39,828 bases of DNA from Cymbomonas tetramitiformis (GCA_001247695.2 LGRX02034730.1:1-39828), one strand, 5' to 3'; counted from the first letter of the stretch, positions 10,510 to 23,093 are shown. The notes: generated from the sequence alone by a model not told the origin. Numbers and translations: made by a program.

Positions 10510-12000
10510 TCGAAGCCTGGATCTAGCAGCCACCCAATCCATGTCAGAAGTTGATGAATAGAATAGAGATCGATTTTGGATTCTTTTCTTTCCATGATTT
10601 AGCGCTTCTCCTCTCATTGAAGAGCAGATATATTCTCTTGGATCCACATGCTCAAAATTCATCCGTTAAAGCCATTCCAACGACGACCCTTTCTGCCGGA
10701 TAAGTTTACCCGTTCGTAGGAATGCTATAAAACAAAAGTATTCCAAACGACGCTGCTATTATATGATTGGGACGCAAGAAAAGGGGAATGCACACTATGC
10801 CACCTGAAACATCATAAGCAATAAAAGGTAAAATGGAAGGAACAAACTTCCAATTAGTACCTCAATATATATGCAAGGAACAAAATTCAAATTTCAACAT
10901 GGGCAGAATGAAGTCGTTATAGCAAGAACACCCCATTTAGATATATTGGGCCCCGAAAAGAAACATTTCCGGAAGGATTTGACACCTAAATGTCGTCGAA
11001 ATTCTCACCCATAATCTGCCCCCAAATTTCTCCAAAAGAATCGCGAACCCCTGGCAAGGGGCTACTCGTGATCAGTCGAATTATGGCATGCCGTATACCT
11101 ATGGTACAGGCGCGTCCCACCTCAGGCGTCGCGCTTTAGCCAGCACTCATGGCGGCTAGATCACTAAATATAATTCCCCTAAACTAGGGGAATGGCGGTC
11201 CAACCATGTTAAGTATCCGAGATGATGCACAGAATACAACAGGGACCGGTCTTGGAAGACACACCTGTCTTCTCGATCGCCGTTCGTGGAAGGCGTTCGC
11301 ACGGCTGTGTCATCGTATGTCAGTGGCAATCGCAATTCGATATGCTGAGCTCGCTTTCTCGGCAGCAGACGACGCTCATTACTGCTGGGGCTATTAACAC
11401 TCTTCAAACTCTCTACTGTAAGATCTTCCATTATAATTCACAGCAGCATGATTATACAACATTTAGCAGAATTAGCCTTCCAGTAATCGTTATGTACAGT
11501 GGCATTAACACTTCTCATTTGAGTCGTAACGAGAACTTTCGGCAGCATTAACATGTCTCGTTTATTTTAACAGAACTTGCATCGACATTACGTTGTTTCA
11601 CAATTTTCCTCGTATAATGTAGCACAGTATGAAATCATTACTGTGTTAACACATTATCAACACCCGTTTTCGCCGTTAACACTTATTAACTATTTGCATG
11701 TTTCTCGCGAAGTATTGACTCCAGGTGGTAACAATAGATCAACCTTCATGAAATTTACCCATGCCCACATTGGCATCGTGGAGTAAGCGTAGAAATCGAG
11801 CCACGTTCGTGTGCATTTGGGATCGCGGCACCGAACTTGCCATTGGGGGTATATTGAGGTGGATACCGCGGATATATCCGATCATAAGTACATGTCGTTC
11901 GACTTTGGCTAGTTAAACATGAATGTCTAGATGTGAAATCACATATGATCGGCCATATTTGAGACCATTCGATGTGTATTGTGGTGTTAACGAACTACGC
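10510..12000. other. gene-free stretch downstream of the SPFH gene
   Basis: Holds the 3' flank of the SPFH gene; no clear AATAAA follows closely, and an ATAAA-like motif lies near 10820. From 11390 to 11700 the motif TTAACA(C) recurs at least five times in AT-rich DNA. No coding sequence is supported. Confidence 0.45.
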
Positions 12001-12062
12001 TATGGTTAAGTCTCCGTAAGGCGTTCTTACGGTGGTTTACCCCACCTTAAGCTCAATAGACA
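12001..12062. mobile_element. one terminus of a T1-family TIR element
   Basis: Read as reverse complement from 12062 this begins TGTCTATTGAG and continues with an AAGGTGGGGTAAACCACC palindrome, a CCGTAAGAACGCC step and TTAACCATAG. This is the same layout, base for base in most positions, as the right end of T1 at 36425-36489. The outer end is the CA at 12061-12062. No partner terminus was found upstream, so the element is truncated or too diverged to see. Confidence 0.6.
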
Positions 12063-13990
12063 CTATCATACTTAGTATGGCACATACATTAGTATATTTC
12101 AGCCATAACCATTACCGTGGCACTGATACGACAGCCTTGACTAGAGTATATCCAATGCTGGATTACAAATGCATGCTTCGATACCGATTCTTCAGTAGAT
12201 ATACAACATCTTTCGTTGTGCCAGGTTATATTCATCAGAACTGAACTATCCCTTCGGACCATACTTTATGCATGCATCTGAGTTGAGATCCCACATTAAT
12301 GTAGGCTACGATGGTCTCTCCTGGTACACTAATTTTCTTAAAAGCATCCTTGTCAGCATATGGATGCCCCATCCTGTTCTCATAAACCATGAGAAAAGTG
12401 GAGAATGTGCTGCGACTACCGAGCACCAAAGCAGAATTCTTCCATTTAGGTGACTCGGCCCGCACGCACTCGAAATTTCCACCGGCCACTTTCGGCCCCG
12501 TCACTCAAATTCAATCCGGCATGAATTCGGCCCGAAAGACCACATGAAATTTTTTATTTGGCCAGATGTCGGGCCACACAGACCTTCGTAGAACGGTCCT
12601 GAACCAGCCAATTCCAAAAAGCTATCCCTGCCAAGCACTAACAATATTGTAATAAATGATTTATTCCCTACCTTCACATAATGGCACACAATGTGTTAAT
12701 GGCATAACTTGTATATTCTTAAAGAAGGGAGGAGAAGGCAGATATAGATATGAAATAAATTTTGTTGCCCTTTTACTCAGACACAATGAGATAACAACAG
12801 CTTTAAGTGCTGTGCGTTAATTCTTTTGGAATATCATTTCATTGATGTGGTGTCTGATTTGATTGAGTTCCCATTATTGGAATAGCATTGTAGTCGAAAC
12901 AGTTCAATATGCCTTGACATATATAGTGCTGCTCATAAATTAAGGGACAACGAAGAGCGGGCGTGGTGTTGCCGAGACTGCCCGAACCTGTCGGTCGCGC
13001 ATCCGCGCATGTCACCTCGGTTCCATAGAAGGTGTGGCAGCGCGCGAGGTGGTGCGTCTGCTCCCATAAGGCATGGTTGCACCGAGTTCAATAAGGTTAG
13101 ATGCTCTTTGGGTAGGGATTCTTCAAGGGCTCAAGGTCTCAAGCAGCTCAAGTAGTCAAGTAGACTAGTGACACTATAGTGGTGTCACCTGCAACCCGAC
13201 CGACCCAGTGACCAGTTCTCCTTTCGCCCACCTCATGGACCCTTCATTGATGAAGTGGGGCGCCCGAGGATCGCGCGAGAAGGTGACCCCCGAATTTTTC
13301 CAAAAGTGCCGTATTCTTAATTCGGAAAATTCGGATTTAATTTCAGCCAATATTCGTCGAAAATGGCAGAATGCTGTGGGGGTCCATATAGGGGCCATTC
13401 AGGGGGCAATCGATGCCTATCGACTGCCCACTAGGTAACCCCACATTTTCGAATCCAAATGTCACTTGGGAGCGACTTTCTGATTTTGAAAGAAAAATAA
13501 TCGGCATTCGACCCCCTCAGCATAACCCCTTAAAAATGGGCATTTTTGCTTGCCGCGTGGTCAACGCGTCAGGAGTGGTACTGCATGACTCGACCCCCCC
13601 CTTGTAAAATTTGGCCTTGTAGTCGTCATTTGTATACTCCCTGCATATTCCGAATTGGTGGCAGTCGCACATAAGCAATATCCATGTGTGAAGGGGGTGC
13701 ATTTTCGGAAAGCGTGTTCGAAATCGTCAAAAAGTGCCCCATAATTTATGAGCAGGACTATATGATAAAACTGCTGAAGAATCTCAGATTCAATCAGGAG
13801 ATACCGATTCCGTACGATGCATTTAAGGAAAGCACATTCATTTTGCTGAGCTAGTATACCATACCTGCCGTATTCACGGGCAAAAATGAAATTGAAGCAG
13901 TCCGTGTATGTGTGTCGGACTGTCGGTGCATCTTCATGATTGTGGCGGCAACCTGGCATGTGTATGAAACGTGCACCGCTGATGGTTGTA
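12063..13990. other. gene-free stretch
   Basis: Short ORFs only. Near 12440-12580 are GGCCCGAAAG/AATTCGGCCCG phrases loosely similar to the insertion in gag A. Around 13280-13600 there are homopolymer-rich segments. No domain is recognised on either strand. Confidence 0.4.
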
Positions 13991-14199
13991 TGTTGCTGTG
14001 ATGTCTAATGCCTGACCCAACAACAACAATTCCATCAAAGCATTCCACATAAATTCGAGTATATGCTCAGATGCCTTATCATCTGAAATTGACGAAGAAG
14101 TTTTCCACGAGCAGTGAAGTCCGTTGTGAGATTACCTCTCTGAAGCCACTAGATTCTGACTTTCCACCTGTTGATGTGTTGGCACAAGTGCCATGGACA

Positions 14200-14710
14200 A
14201 ATTCATATTTCGACATTTATCAATCTCAGAATAACTGTCTGCGTATTGTTGCCATAAATATTGGTAGAACCAGGCACCATTCCAAATGTCTGAAAAGATT
14301 ACATTCATGACAACTTCATCTCATATCAAGATTGTTTCGTTTGCCAACGTCAAAAAAAAAAAACCGTAGACCTTATGGTCAGCAGCTCAAACCTTATTCT
14401 GCACCTACTACCAACCGACTTGACGTGTCCATGGATTGGACCATAGATATATCTGTCACTACAGATGGATATGATTCCCTCCTAGTCGAGGCATATGTTC
14501 TCTTCTAATTCCATTGAGCTCATTTGGTTCCATTGACATGCGGGAAACCGAACACACTGCATCATTTACATGGCGAATATGTTCAGACTTCAAGGCTTAT
14601 CGCTCGAAGCATCATCACTGACAGAGATTCTCGTTTCACTTCTCTGTTCTCTCCTTTGGAGGACCTTATGGAAATCTAAGGAAACGAGACTAAATATGAC
14701 TTTGTCACAT
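14200..14710 (+). pseudogene. decayed Ty3/gypsy-type integrase
   Basis: Across several frames the plus strand shows the order of a Ty3/gypsy integrase. The second half of an HHCC zinc domain reads DCFVCQRQK (14330-14353). SMDWTIDISVTTDGYDSLLV follows at about 14428, with the first catalytic Asp in MDW. SIITDRDSRFTS (about 14609-14644) carries the second catalytic Asp roughly 60 residues later. A fragment resembling TRLNMT follows. Breaks: a frameshift at the A run (about 14352-14362), a stop at about 14507 and a stop in the segment after the second Asp. The upstream ORF from 14071 may be the connection region. The rest of pol and the LTRs were not found. Confidence 0.7.
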
Positions 14711-16745
14711 CACCTAATCACACCTAGTATAATTACATATATATGAGGAAATCCGTGCGCGTGTCAAGGGAAACATGCATAAAAGTTGTTCAGCAACTTA
14801 ACAACTACTTGTTGTGGCACGCATCACCCAGCAGGCGACAAGGAGCACCACGTGCGTTGCACTCTTAGCACGCAGTAGTAGGCGCGTCCAATCACCCTGC
14901 ACCCCCGAAAACCGATTGAGGCATTCAAAACACCCCTGCCACGTTCACAGGTGTAACACTTCCGTGGCTGCCAAGTTTACAGCATCCACGTGGGGGCATA
15001 GTAGATGCAATCGTTCCGTATGGTCCTCCATGCGACTTGTTGATTCTCCTGGGCGGCTGTGCGAACAAGCCCACATAAAAGCTTCGTTCCGGGAGAAAGG
15101 AGTGCCTGCGACATACAAGCCCAGAGCTTTCCCCAGGCCGCGCAGCATCCCACCAGACGTAGCTGCCGCCACATCGACGGCGGGGCTCACACATTGCAGT
15201 AGATCCAGACAGTAAACTCGATTTCGAGAAGTCATGTTGAGTGGCGTGCCACTTCGGTGCCCTCCAAACGTGCACGGGTGACCCGTGAAGCCCTTTATGC
15301 AGACTGGTGGGAGCGATGAGTGTGCTATCATGGTGGCCAGGGGACCTTGCAGCGTAGGAGTTTCAGTCTCCTAAGTCCAAAACACAGCGCATCTCCGTTT
15401 GCATTTAAAATCTTCAATGTTGTTGTCCTTTGATCCTCGACAAATTTTTCAAGAGGGGAGGAAGGTTGGAATGCACAGTTAAAAGCCGTTGTTACGACAG
15501 AGCCGAACTAGCTTGGGAGGCTTGATCTTTCGTAGATCCGGTAACGCAATAATCTCTCCGTAAAACGTATAACGGATCGAGACTCTCGGTATCTGAAAAA
15601 CGTGTAAAACGGATTGAGAAAGTCTCACCTAGTAGTCTTGAGTGATAATTTCGCTCGACGAACGGAAGACTACATAAAGGTATGGAGTTTTAACCCCTAA
15701 ACCGCTGCTGGAATTACTCGCAAAAAATAGTCGTTTCACAAATGCGACACGTTTATGGTCTATGATATCTCGGCAAGTATACGCGATTCCACATATGTTT
15801 AACAGTCGTGGAACGTCATTTTGAGCTATCGTATGCATGCATATATGATATATGCGCCGAAAAGAAAAAGAAAAAAATGTGACTCTTCCTATTGGAAGCG
15901 TAATATTCGAAGGTGCACAACTGTTACGCATGTCCCTAGTCACATACACTTTCAAGGCGGCTTCTGCGCCGATATATTGCTGATATACAAGCAAAAAAAC
16001 ACGCTATTCAGGAATCGAAAATTCGGAAAGCGAGTCCGCACAACCGCTTACTCGAGTACTAGTTCACCCCACTATCATAAAACAATCGCCCATGGTGTTG
16101 TTTTGAAATGTATAACTATGTTGGGGATCAAAAGCATCAATACATCGATATTAGGGCGAAATATGGTGAAGAAAACACCAAAAAAACAGTTTTAAAAACA
16201 TCAGTTTTCCAATGTTTTCCATACTTAAGACCGTTTTGGGTGTTTTCCGGGAAAAACGAGTATTAGAAGATTATATATGGCCTACGCGAGTTGCACGCCA
16301 ATCAAATACGACAACAGACATTAAACAGATGCATAAACGCCATTGGTTTACATGATTTGTGTTCCACGATTTTACGCACCTAAGGACTAGTTTTATCCAA
16401 AAGCGATCAAATGAAAATGACAACTCGCAGGATTTTTTGTATGTTATAAGTGAGATATATAGCTTTGATATATGTGCGGAGTAGGTTATCGACCCTTGGG
16501 GATGCATATGCACGCAGCCTTGTAAAGGTTGGACGGGCGATTCCGACAAGTTTCGTCGCCGCAAGTGACCGATTTGTGACTTTAAAAGCAAGTCGCTTGT
16601 TAGGAACCCGGCCGAAGTGTTCTGAGAAGACTCATCTTCGCTTCAAGCATGAATTGAACACCATGCGGGTATCACATGGCTTATTCGATCAGCCGATACT
16701 GTTGTTCACCCAATGCCCTCGGGTTTACAACCCAATTGTGGTAGC
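14711..16745. other. gene-free stretch before element A
   Basis: ORFs of up to about 130 codons occur on both strands (for example 14945-15331 minus and 15821-16195 plus) but overlap each other and match nothing I recognise. 16100-16260 is A/T-homopolymer rich. No gene is supported. Confidence 0.4.
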
Positions 16746-16931
16746 TGCTGGAACAGTCACACCGCTTGCTTTGTGACTCTTCCTATAGTAGTGGGTATGA
16801 CTGTCACCCGAACCCGAACCCTAACGAACTGTTTATGCCCGTTATATCGGGTTAACTTATCAACTTTATTACATTCTGAGAAAACCTACCACTGAGTGAA
16901 TATATCCCGAGCCCTAGGGGTATATCGAACA
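16746..16931 (+). repeat. element A 5' LTR
   Basis: TG...CA bounded and 186 bp long. It contains ACCCGAACCCGAACCCTAAC (telomere-like wording, coincidental) and a near-palindrome ATATATCCC...GGGGTATAT near its end. It is matched by 27067-27248. Confidence 0.85.
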
Positions 16932-16944
16932 GGTTTGGCCCCAC
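16932..16944 (+). promoter_or_regulatory. element A primer-binding site
   Basis: GGTTTGGCCCCAC starts right after the LTR end. It is a shortened variant of GGTTATGGGCCCA, the complement of the initiator tRNA-Met anticodon arm, and is shared with element B at 28936. Half-tRNA priming is known from copia; here it is inferred. Confidence 0.55.
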
Positions 16945-17474
16945 TCACTCTTTATTTAGACACTGCGAAGTTTGGCCATGTCTGGCTGAACAACGACGAT
17001 TGCGATGGAGTGAGGGGCTCCTCTAGAGGCGCGGCGGAGCGGTATGGCCTAGTTACATGACTGGTTGATTGGATTTGCGGAGGGCTCGTGCACGTGACCA
17101 CTTATTTTTCCTTACTACGCGTTGGTAGACGTTGGAATTTTGGTCGGATCCGACACCATGTTCCTTGGCCGCGTTATTTAATCCACATGCACGTTTGGAG
17201 ATCTTTGCGCGCCGCAGCTTTCCACTGATTCCTCGACGACCTCATTTCGACTCTTGGCCGCCCCTCCTTTCGCGCCTCGCCCCTCTTACCCTCACTTCAT
17301 GCTGGAATTGACACTACGACTAGTTCGTACAGTCTAGTGTAATTCCCAGTGTGTCATCTTCGGTGGTCAGCCTGTGACACTCAGCTCGGGTATATCTTGT
17401 GTTTTACCCAAGCTTAGTGATCCGTTCGTTCACCGTCCGAGCGTTTCCCCACAGCCGACGCTGTGTTTCCAGCA

Positions 17475-17486
17475 GGTTATGGTCCC
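17475..17486 (+). promoter_or_regulatory. second primer-site-like sequence
   Basis: GGTTATGGTCCC directly follows a TTTCCAGCA end, the same arrangement as other LTR/primer junctions in this window, and lies 224 bp before the ATG at 17710. It may mark the end of another LTR nested in element A, but no partner LTR was found. Confidence 0.35.
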
Positions 17487-17709
17487 TCTCACGTTCGCGT
17501 GAACTGAATTTTAGCGTAGAATTTTATTTTATTTCCGCCCTATCTTTCGGTTAAGCGTCTCCACGCCTTGTGGGACGCTTTACAGCAGATTCTACGTATT
17601 TTTTGGAGGCGGCTGCTTACGGCTTTGGGTGATTTCGACGGGGTGGTACTCTTCGGCTATTTTCGTTTGCGATCTCTATTTGGATTTGTATTCGTTTCTT
17701 TATTCGATT

Positions 17710-17933
17710 ATGACTTCATCGCAGATTTTGGAGAGTGAAGAGCTCCTAGCTCTTTTGGAATCTATCGACACTAGTTTTGCGAGGGTCTCGACTCTCAAAA
17801 GATCTCAGCTCATCTCTTTATGCACTTCCATGCATTTAGCTATTTCGCATTTCCGTGAGGCGGCTCAGATTTCGGCAGTTTCGACCGAGTATTTTCCGAT
17901 ATTATTGAACATCTTGGTGGCTAGTGAGCCACA
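17710..17933 (+). pseudogene. ORF1 of element A, N-terminal part
   Basis: An ATG at 17710 opens a helical, leucine-rich frame starting MTSSQILESEELLALLESID. It would read on to 17982, but from 17934 it runs into the inverted terminal sequence of T2. Excising T2 plus one CA copy joins codons in frame to the acidic ORF at 23096. Its place between primer site and gag suggests an accessory or Gag-like protein of the element. No family is recognised. Confidence 0.45.
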
Positions 17934-17989
17934 CATCCGGGTTTTTTTGCCCTGCATAACTTACGTAGAGATTCGGCTTTGAGATGGGT

Positions 17990-18260
17990 TCCGCATATAT
18001 GCGCATTATGCTTGCAGCACCCGCATAATTACGGGTGTATACACCTTGTGTAAAACTCCTGCATAAAAGGTACATACAGCAAATCTCCGGAATTTATGCA
18101 CCCCCCGTATTTATGCGCATTATGGTTGCGACACCCGTAAGTATGCGGTATACTGCATATCTCGTAAGTATGCTGCATATTTGTGGATCCATAAGTATGC
18201 AGCATACTACATATCGTGTAAGTATGCTGTATATTTGTGGATCCGGAATAGTTGCAGGTA
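17990..18260. repeat. GCATAT / GTAAGTATGC repeats
   Basis: AT-rich region where GCATA, CACCCGTAA and GTAAGTATGCTGCATAT phrases recur, including two close copies ending TTTGTGGATCC. It may be subterminal repeat sequence of T2. Confidence 0.65.
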
Positions 18261-19700
18261 GTATGCATCGCGCATATATATGTAATATATTTGCATTATA
18301 TATGTATCACATGACGCGCTGCTGTGTGCTTTCGATATGCGAACGTAAGTACAGTACCACTCAGCAGTAGATGTATTTCACGGCGCTGCCTCGATGTGCT
18401 AGTCCACAGCAAGCGTGCATGCGCTACTTCGCAGCACTCCGAGTTATGAACGAGATACGCTGCGTGCGTGGCCCTAAACTTAACGAATGCGCGTGTACAA
18501 GCATCGGACTCTACAGCAAGACAAACGAAGTGCGCCGATAAGATACTGAAAGCATTGCGCAAACAGAATTAAAAGTTTACAAAAATACTAGTTTACGCCT
18601 GCATCTATCAACTGTAGCAGAGGTCAACGTTTTTCAAAGCAGGGTCTAGGCTAATTCATCTAATGAAACAAACATGGCATTTCGCGTCCCACTCCTTTCC
18701 ACATTGATATGATAACAGCCATACCTGAAACACACACAAGCAAACGTTCGGTCAGTGAAAGACTTTCCAACCAGAGAAATATGACAGTCTGTGCAGTGGG
18801 AATATTTCCCCCTCACCACAGATCCGTGAAGCATTTCTCAACCCAAAATAAGTTCCCAAAAATCACGTTACGTGATTTCGCACAGGGACGTTCGTTGTTT
18901 CAACCAATGGTCACATACAGAGTGGGGGCCACAATATATTTTGTCTCAATTACACTTGCGAAGACAAGTTTTAGCAACCGCTCCCACTGCTGTGATGGTT
19001 TGTAGTGGATTTTGGAAATCGCCAGGAGGCAAAAGGGGGTGCCTAAATTGTAAAAAAATACCTTGCGAGGTTTGGACCGTTCGCCGTTAGCAGACTCCAG
19101 CGAACCCAACCTGTGAATACACGGCGTGTGTGATCAGTAGTTAAAACGAACGTTTGAAATAACAGCACGGAAACAAAAAGAAGACTGATGGGTGAGAAGA
19201 CCCGCTGCTGTGCATGCAAGTGGTTCAGCCGCCAGTCTTCTTTAATGCATACCTCGGAGTTCGTGAAATTTAATAGTTCCTACTGCTTCGTTCTCGAATT
19301 CGGGTGCGCGAGTCAACTCACGTCATCATCGGTCCCGAAAGAATGTCCGTGTCCCGTCACATGGGCATCGCATCGCTCGAGGCGTCGATCGTCACGTCGC
19401 GTCGTGCTCGCGATGTGTTCAGTATCGAGTACAGTATGGAGTATGATACTCATACTGATACTAAGTAAGTCCGTATCAATATCGAATATGAGTACTGCAG
19501 TATCTTGTATCTGTAAATATGGGTGTAAATGGGGGTGGGGGGGGAGTTAAGTATGAAAATGTTCGGGAAGGGCGGGGGGGGGGAGGGGTTACCCCCCTTG
19601 ATTTCACCGTGTTATTAAGGAAATTATGTGCTAGTTGGGGGGGTCTATCGCGGTACCGTCATGGGCCCTCCATTAGTATCGCGCCCCCCATAATCTTATT
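18261..19700. other. gene-free interior of T2
   Basis: Short ORFs on both strands without recognisable domains. G-rich tracts occur at about 19527-19545 and 19571-19588. A GTATCGAGTAC-type motif is repeated several times around 19420-19510. Confidence 0.4.
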
Positions 19701-19705
19701 AGGAG

Positions 19706-20475
19706 GTCTCGAGAAGAAAATAATTTTCAGTTTCGCGGATGAAACGTGACCGGATTCATGTGTTCGATATGCCAATATGTTCGCATGGATAAGCTTGTGT
19801 GTTGGGTGCAATTTCACCCCCAAAGGCTGAGTACATCAAAAGTTAGTCCCATAACAATAACCCTATCGGTATGGCGGGCGGGCGCCGCTAGAAAATAATT
19901 TTCAATTTCGGATGAAACGTGACCGGATTCATGTGTTCGATATGCCAATATGTTCGTATGGATAAGCTTGTGTGTTGGGTGCAATTTCATGATCGGGATG
20001 CTGCGTTCGATATGTCAAAATATTCCCATGTATCATCGCGCTCATATAGTCGTGCGCGCATTTGTAGCCCCATCGACTGAGCATGTCGACTTTTACGAAC
20101 AAATTAATAACCCGCTATGATGAAATTAATTTCAGTTTCAAGTCCAAAATGATCGGGATGTTGCGTTCGATATGTCAAAATGTTCTTATATATCACCTCA
20201 TATAGTGCGCGCATTTGCAGCCCCATCGATAGAGCATGTCGACTCGTTACGAACAAATAAATAACCCTATGCGGCTTTGGCGACAAGTGAAAAATTAATT
20301 TCAGTTTCAAGTCCAAAATGATCGGAATGCCGCGTTCGATATGTCAAGATGTTCTAATATGTCACTTCATATAGTGCGCGCATTTACAGCCCCATCGACT
20401 GAACATGTCGATTTTTACGAACAAACTAATAACCCTATGATTTGGCGACAAGTGAGAAATTAATTTCAATATTGA
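19706..20475. repeat. satellite block of ~100-170-bp units
   Basis: A ~100-bp unit with GATGAAACGTGACCGGATTC, TTCGATATGCCAATATGTTC and AAGCTTGTGTGTTGGGTGCA occurs at about 19711-19813 and 19889-19992. It is followed by three ~155-170-bp units containing TTCGATATGTCAA, CATATAGT, GCGCGCATTT and AGCCCCATCGA (19990-20148, 20149-20321, 20322-20470). The two unit types share the TTCGATATG core. Confidence 0.85.
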
Positions 20476-21210
20476 TATATATATAACATACAACTATGAT
20501 ATATATATGTGCCTAAACACAATTCGATGTCGAGGAAAACGATAGTCCGATCCATTTTCCATGATTCGCACGCGTTCGGATGCTATTTCGGCAGAAATCC
20601 TATGGGGTGTCGCCGCGAGAAGTGCATGACCCATCTATACATTACTTCCACTATGCCCATTGGTATCTTCCCTAGCGGGGTATGATTCCGCTTGTGTTCC
20701 TAACCATTATTTATGCACGTGTTTTCTTTTCACAACGCGGGCTTTGATTCCGCTTCTTTGTATTATCTAAGTAGCACAGATATTGCTCAGGATGGCATAT
20801 GCACACAAGGGTTTGGCGCGAACAAGCATAACTGAAAAACTTTGCACCCTCTGCCTGGTGCGTGGCTGAAAGGGCCCTCCATATGCTCTGCACTAGGGTC
20901 ATGGGGGTTTATGCGAATATGCTATGCACTTTTCTTCCGAGGGGCTTCAAACTTAAGCTCAACTGGAATTTTAACTTATGCTCGATTAGAAACTTATGCG
21001 TGGTCATGCAAGCCATATGTGCTTATTAGAAACTTAAATGCCGGCGGACACTTACCTTCCACTTCATGTCCTTCGCTGCAAGCTCATCTTTACCTCGACA
21101 CCTTACACAGGAAGCACACATACATTCCCTTAGACCCTTCTAGGATAAATTGCAAGCATTACTACCTTAAGAAATACAATCTAGTCGTCATGCTTAGATA
21201 GAAAAAATAG
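20476..21210. other. gene-free interior of T2
   Basis: A plus-strand ORF at 20842-21201 (119 codons) is open but matches nothing known and has no clear start context. A short TATATA stretch lies at about 20476-20506. Confidence 0.4.
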
Positions 21211-21216
21211 AGTCCT

Positions 21217-21625
21217 ATGCGCTGGGCGCTCCTTCTAGTTCCTCGAGAGAGCTCCACCCTTAATCTTCAAGGGGGCGCTCGATCTGCAGGCTAAAAGTGC
21301 TCCTTAAAGGCTACCCAAAAAGAAACGAAAACTGCTAGGCGCGCCTTCTAATTCCTCGAGAGAGCTCCACACTTTTGCAAGTGGGCGCGTCGATCTGCAG
21401 GAACGAAGTGCTCCTTGAAAGCAGCACCCTAACAAATGGTGAAAACTTCGATCTGCACGCTTTGCAGGGCTCCAAGGCAAAAGGCTACCCAAAAAGAAAC
21501 GAAAACTGCTGGGCGCGCCACCTCATTCCTCGAGAGAGCTCCACTCTTTTGCAAGAGGGCGCGTCGATCTGCAGGAATGAGAGTGCTCCTTGAAAGCAGC
21601 ACCCTAACACCTGATGAAAATATGG
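21217..21625. repeat. three tandem ~120-180-bp units
   Basis: Three copies share TTCCTCGAGAGAGCTCCAC, GGGCGCGTCGATCTGCAGG and AGTGCTCCTTGAAAG. Two of them are separated by a segment with GGCTACCCAAAAAGAAACGA that also recurs. ORFs seen here on both strands are by-products of the repeat. Confidence 0.85.
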
Positions 21626-21698
21626 CTAATATGGAAAATATGGCTATGCTAGTCTTGCACGATGCACATAAAGGGTGGAGAAAACGCACCTTGAGCGT

Positions 21699-21780
21699 GT
21701 GGCATCTCAGATTCGAACTGAGATCTCCAGACCTTTAGGTCTGGCGCTCTGTGAGCTGTGAGCTCTTGAGCTAATGCCAC
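21699..21780 (-). tRNA. tRNA-like sequence (probable pseudogene or SINE head)
   Basis: On the minus strand a 7-bp acceptor stem (GTGGCAT with ATGCCAC), a D arm beginning TAGCTC and closed by GAGC, an anticodon-type arm CCAGA/TCTGG and a perfect T arm CTCAG-TTCGAAT-CTGAG fold in the right order (82 nt). Two things are abnormal: an 18-nt D loop that contains a small tandem duplication, and an 8-nt anticodon loop (CCTAAAGG). I therefore do not assign an amino acid. The TTCGAAT box would serve as a pol III B box. Confidence 0.55.
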
Positions 21781-23093
21781 TCGTCACATATTCGGTTGGG
21801 GGCGTAACCCGATAGAGTTTACGCTTAAATTGAACCAAGGGGGAACAATTTTATTGGCGTGTGCGTATGCCTTGCTACCTTTTACAGGATTTTCAAAATC
21901 GGGCGCTTTTAGGCCCTAAAAGCGCCCAGGGGCAGTGCTTGGACAAAATTGAAAGTCCTACCATCTCTTGCCCCGCAACCTTAAATTTTCTTGACCTCGC
22001 AATATCAATCGTAATTTTCTCTTACTTTGGGCGCAAAAAGACATCGAAGCTTACCGTTGGGCGAATTGAAAACGCTATTTCACTCTAGAGTTCACTCGTC
22101 GCGCACACTCTCCAAACCTAGAAATTTACTTCATTTGTTTTCCAAGCGACTAAATTCATTTGTTTTCCAAGCAACCCCTAAACGCAACGGACGTAATTCT
22201 GAATATGCTGGGTACGTAACTCTGCAGTAGACGGAGAGTTTGACTGTGGGCAAACGTGCGGTATCGGGTATGTTCAAAACACAAAAGTGTCACTGCATGG
22301 GATTTTAAATGTTTCTGGATGTAATAAGTGCATAACCCCTCTCTCGTAAAAATGCCGCATGAAACCTCCACGCGTCCAACTTTCATCGGTTTCATCTTCC
22401 ATCGAATTCTGGCATCGAGGATGACTTGTGTTTGTCTCTCGTCAGTGTCATGTCACATCATTCTCCGATGGAATACGGCTCCGTGTCGCGACCCCGCATC
22501 ATGTGACACCTGTATTCATCGTGACTAGCATACGCTTGCAAGAGTTCGTCCGCGGAGTCCAAATCCCATCAAGTCTTCATGCTTTGTATGATACGAGTAT
22601 AAATTCCTCAGATTTCATGTTTGGTAGATTTCCCAGCGTGTCATGCATGTGCCGTATGTTGATATCGAAATCCATAACCTGCGAGTATTCAGTACGACGT
22701 CGTGAACAGTGAATATGTGACGTCCAACGTGCAGCACCATTTTCCGAATTATACACGATGTCCGCCGATTGGAAATCACTCCCGTTTTTAATAATTCTAC
22801 CGTAAATGTGACACCTCCTGCCGGTCCGCGTATCCATGCGTCTTCCGTCATCCGTTTGGATATATCACGGATAACGTTAACGTGGTGCATGACACGGTCG
22901 CTGTATTGTGGTTCAAAAAAGACGGCCTGCATTAATTATACGACTGATGGCGAATCTTGTCATCTGATTCAGAAAATACGCGCTGTACCATTTATATTCT
23001 ATTTACACGCCCTTTTGGTCTGCGTCCAATATGCTGCAGTGGACCGACTTATGTAATTATATGGAATTTATTCGCATCAAAAAAACCCGGATG
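21781..23093. other. gene-free right part of T2
   Basis: Short ORFs only, on both strands. Nothing recognised up to the inverted terminal sequence at 23078-23093. Confidence 0.4.

Larger units (their letters stand above)
17934..23093. mobile_element. T2: probable inverted-repeat insertion
   Basis: CATCCGGGTTTTTTTG at 17934-17949 has an exact inverted copy at 23078-23093, 5,160 bp outer edge to outer edge. Both outer sides carry CA (17932-17933 and 23094-23095), which may be a 2-bp target duplication. Removing 17934-23095 joins two coding-like frames in phase. Inside are satellites and a tRNA-like sequence but no transposase that I recognise. The inverted repeat is short and contains a T run, so chance is not excluded. 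Confidence 0.45.

Noticed and set aside
16800..16826. Telomere-like ACCCGAACCCTAAC
   Set aside because: Only a few degenerate units, and identical in both LTRs of element A, so part of the LTR.
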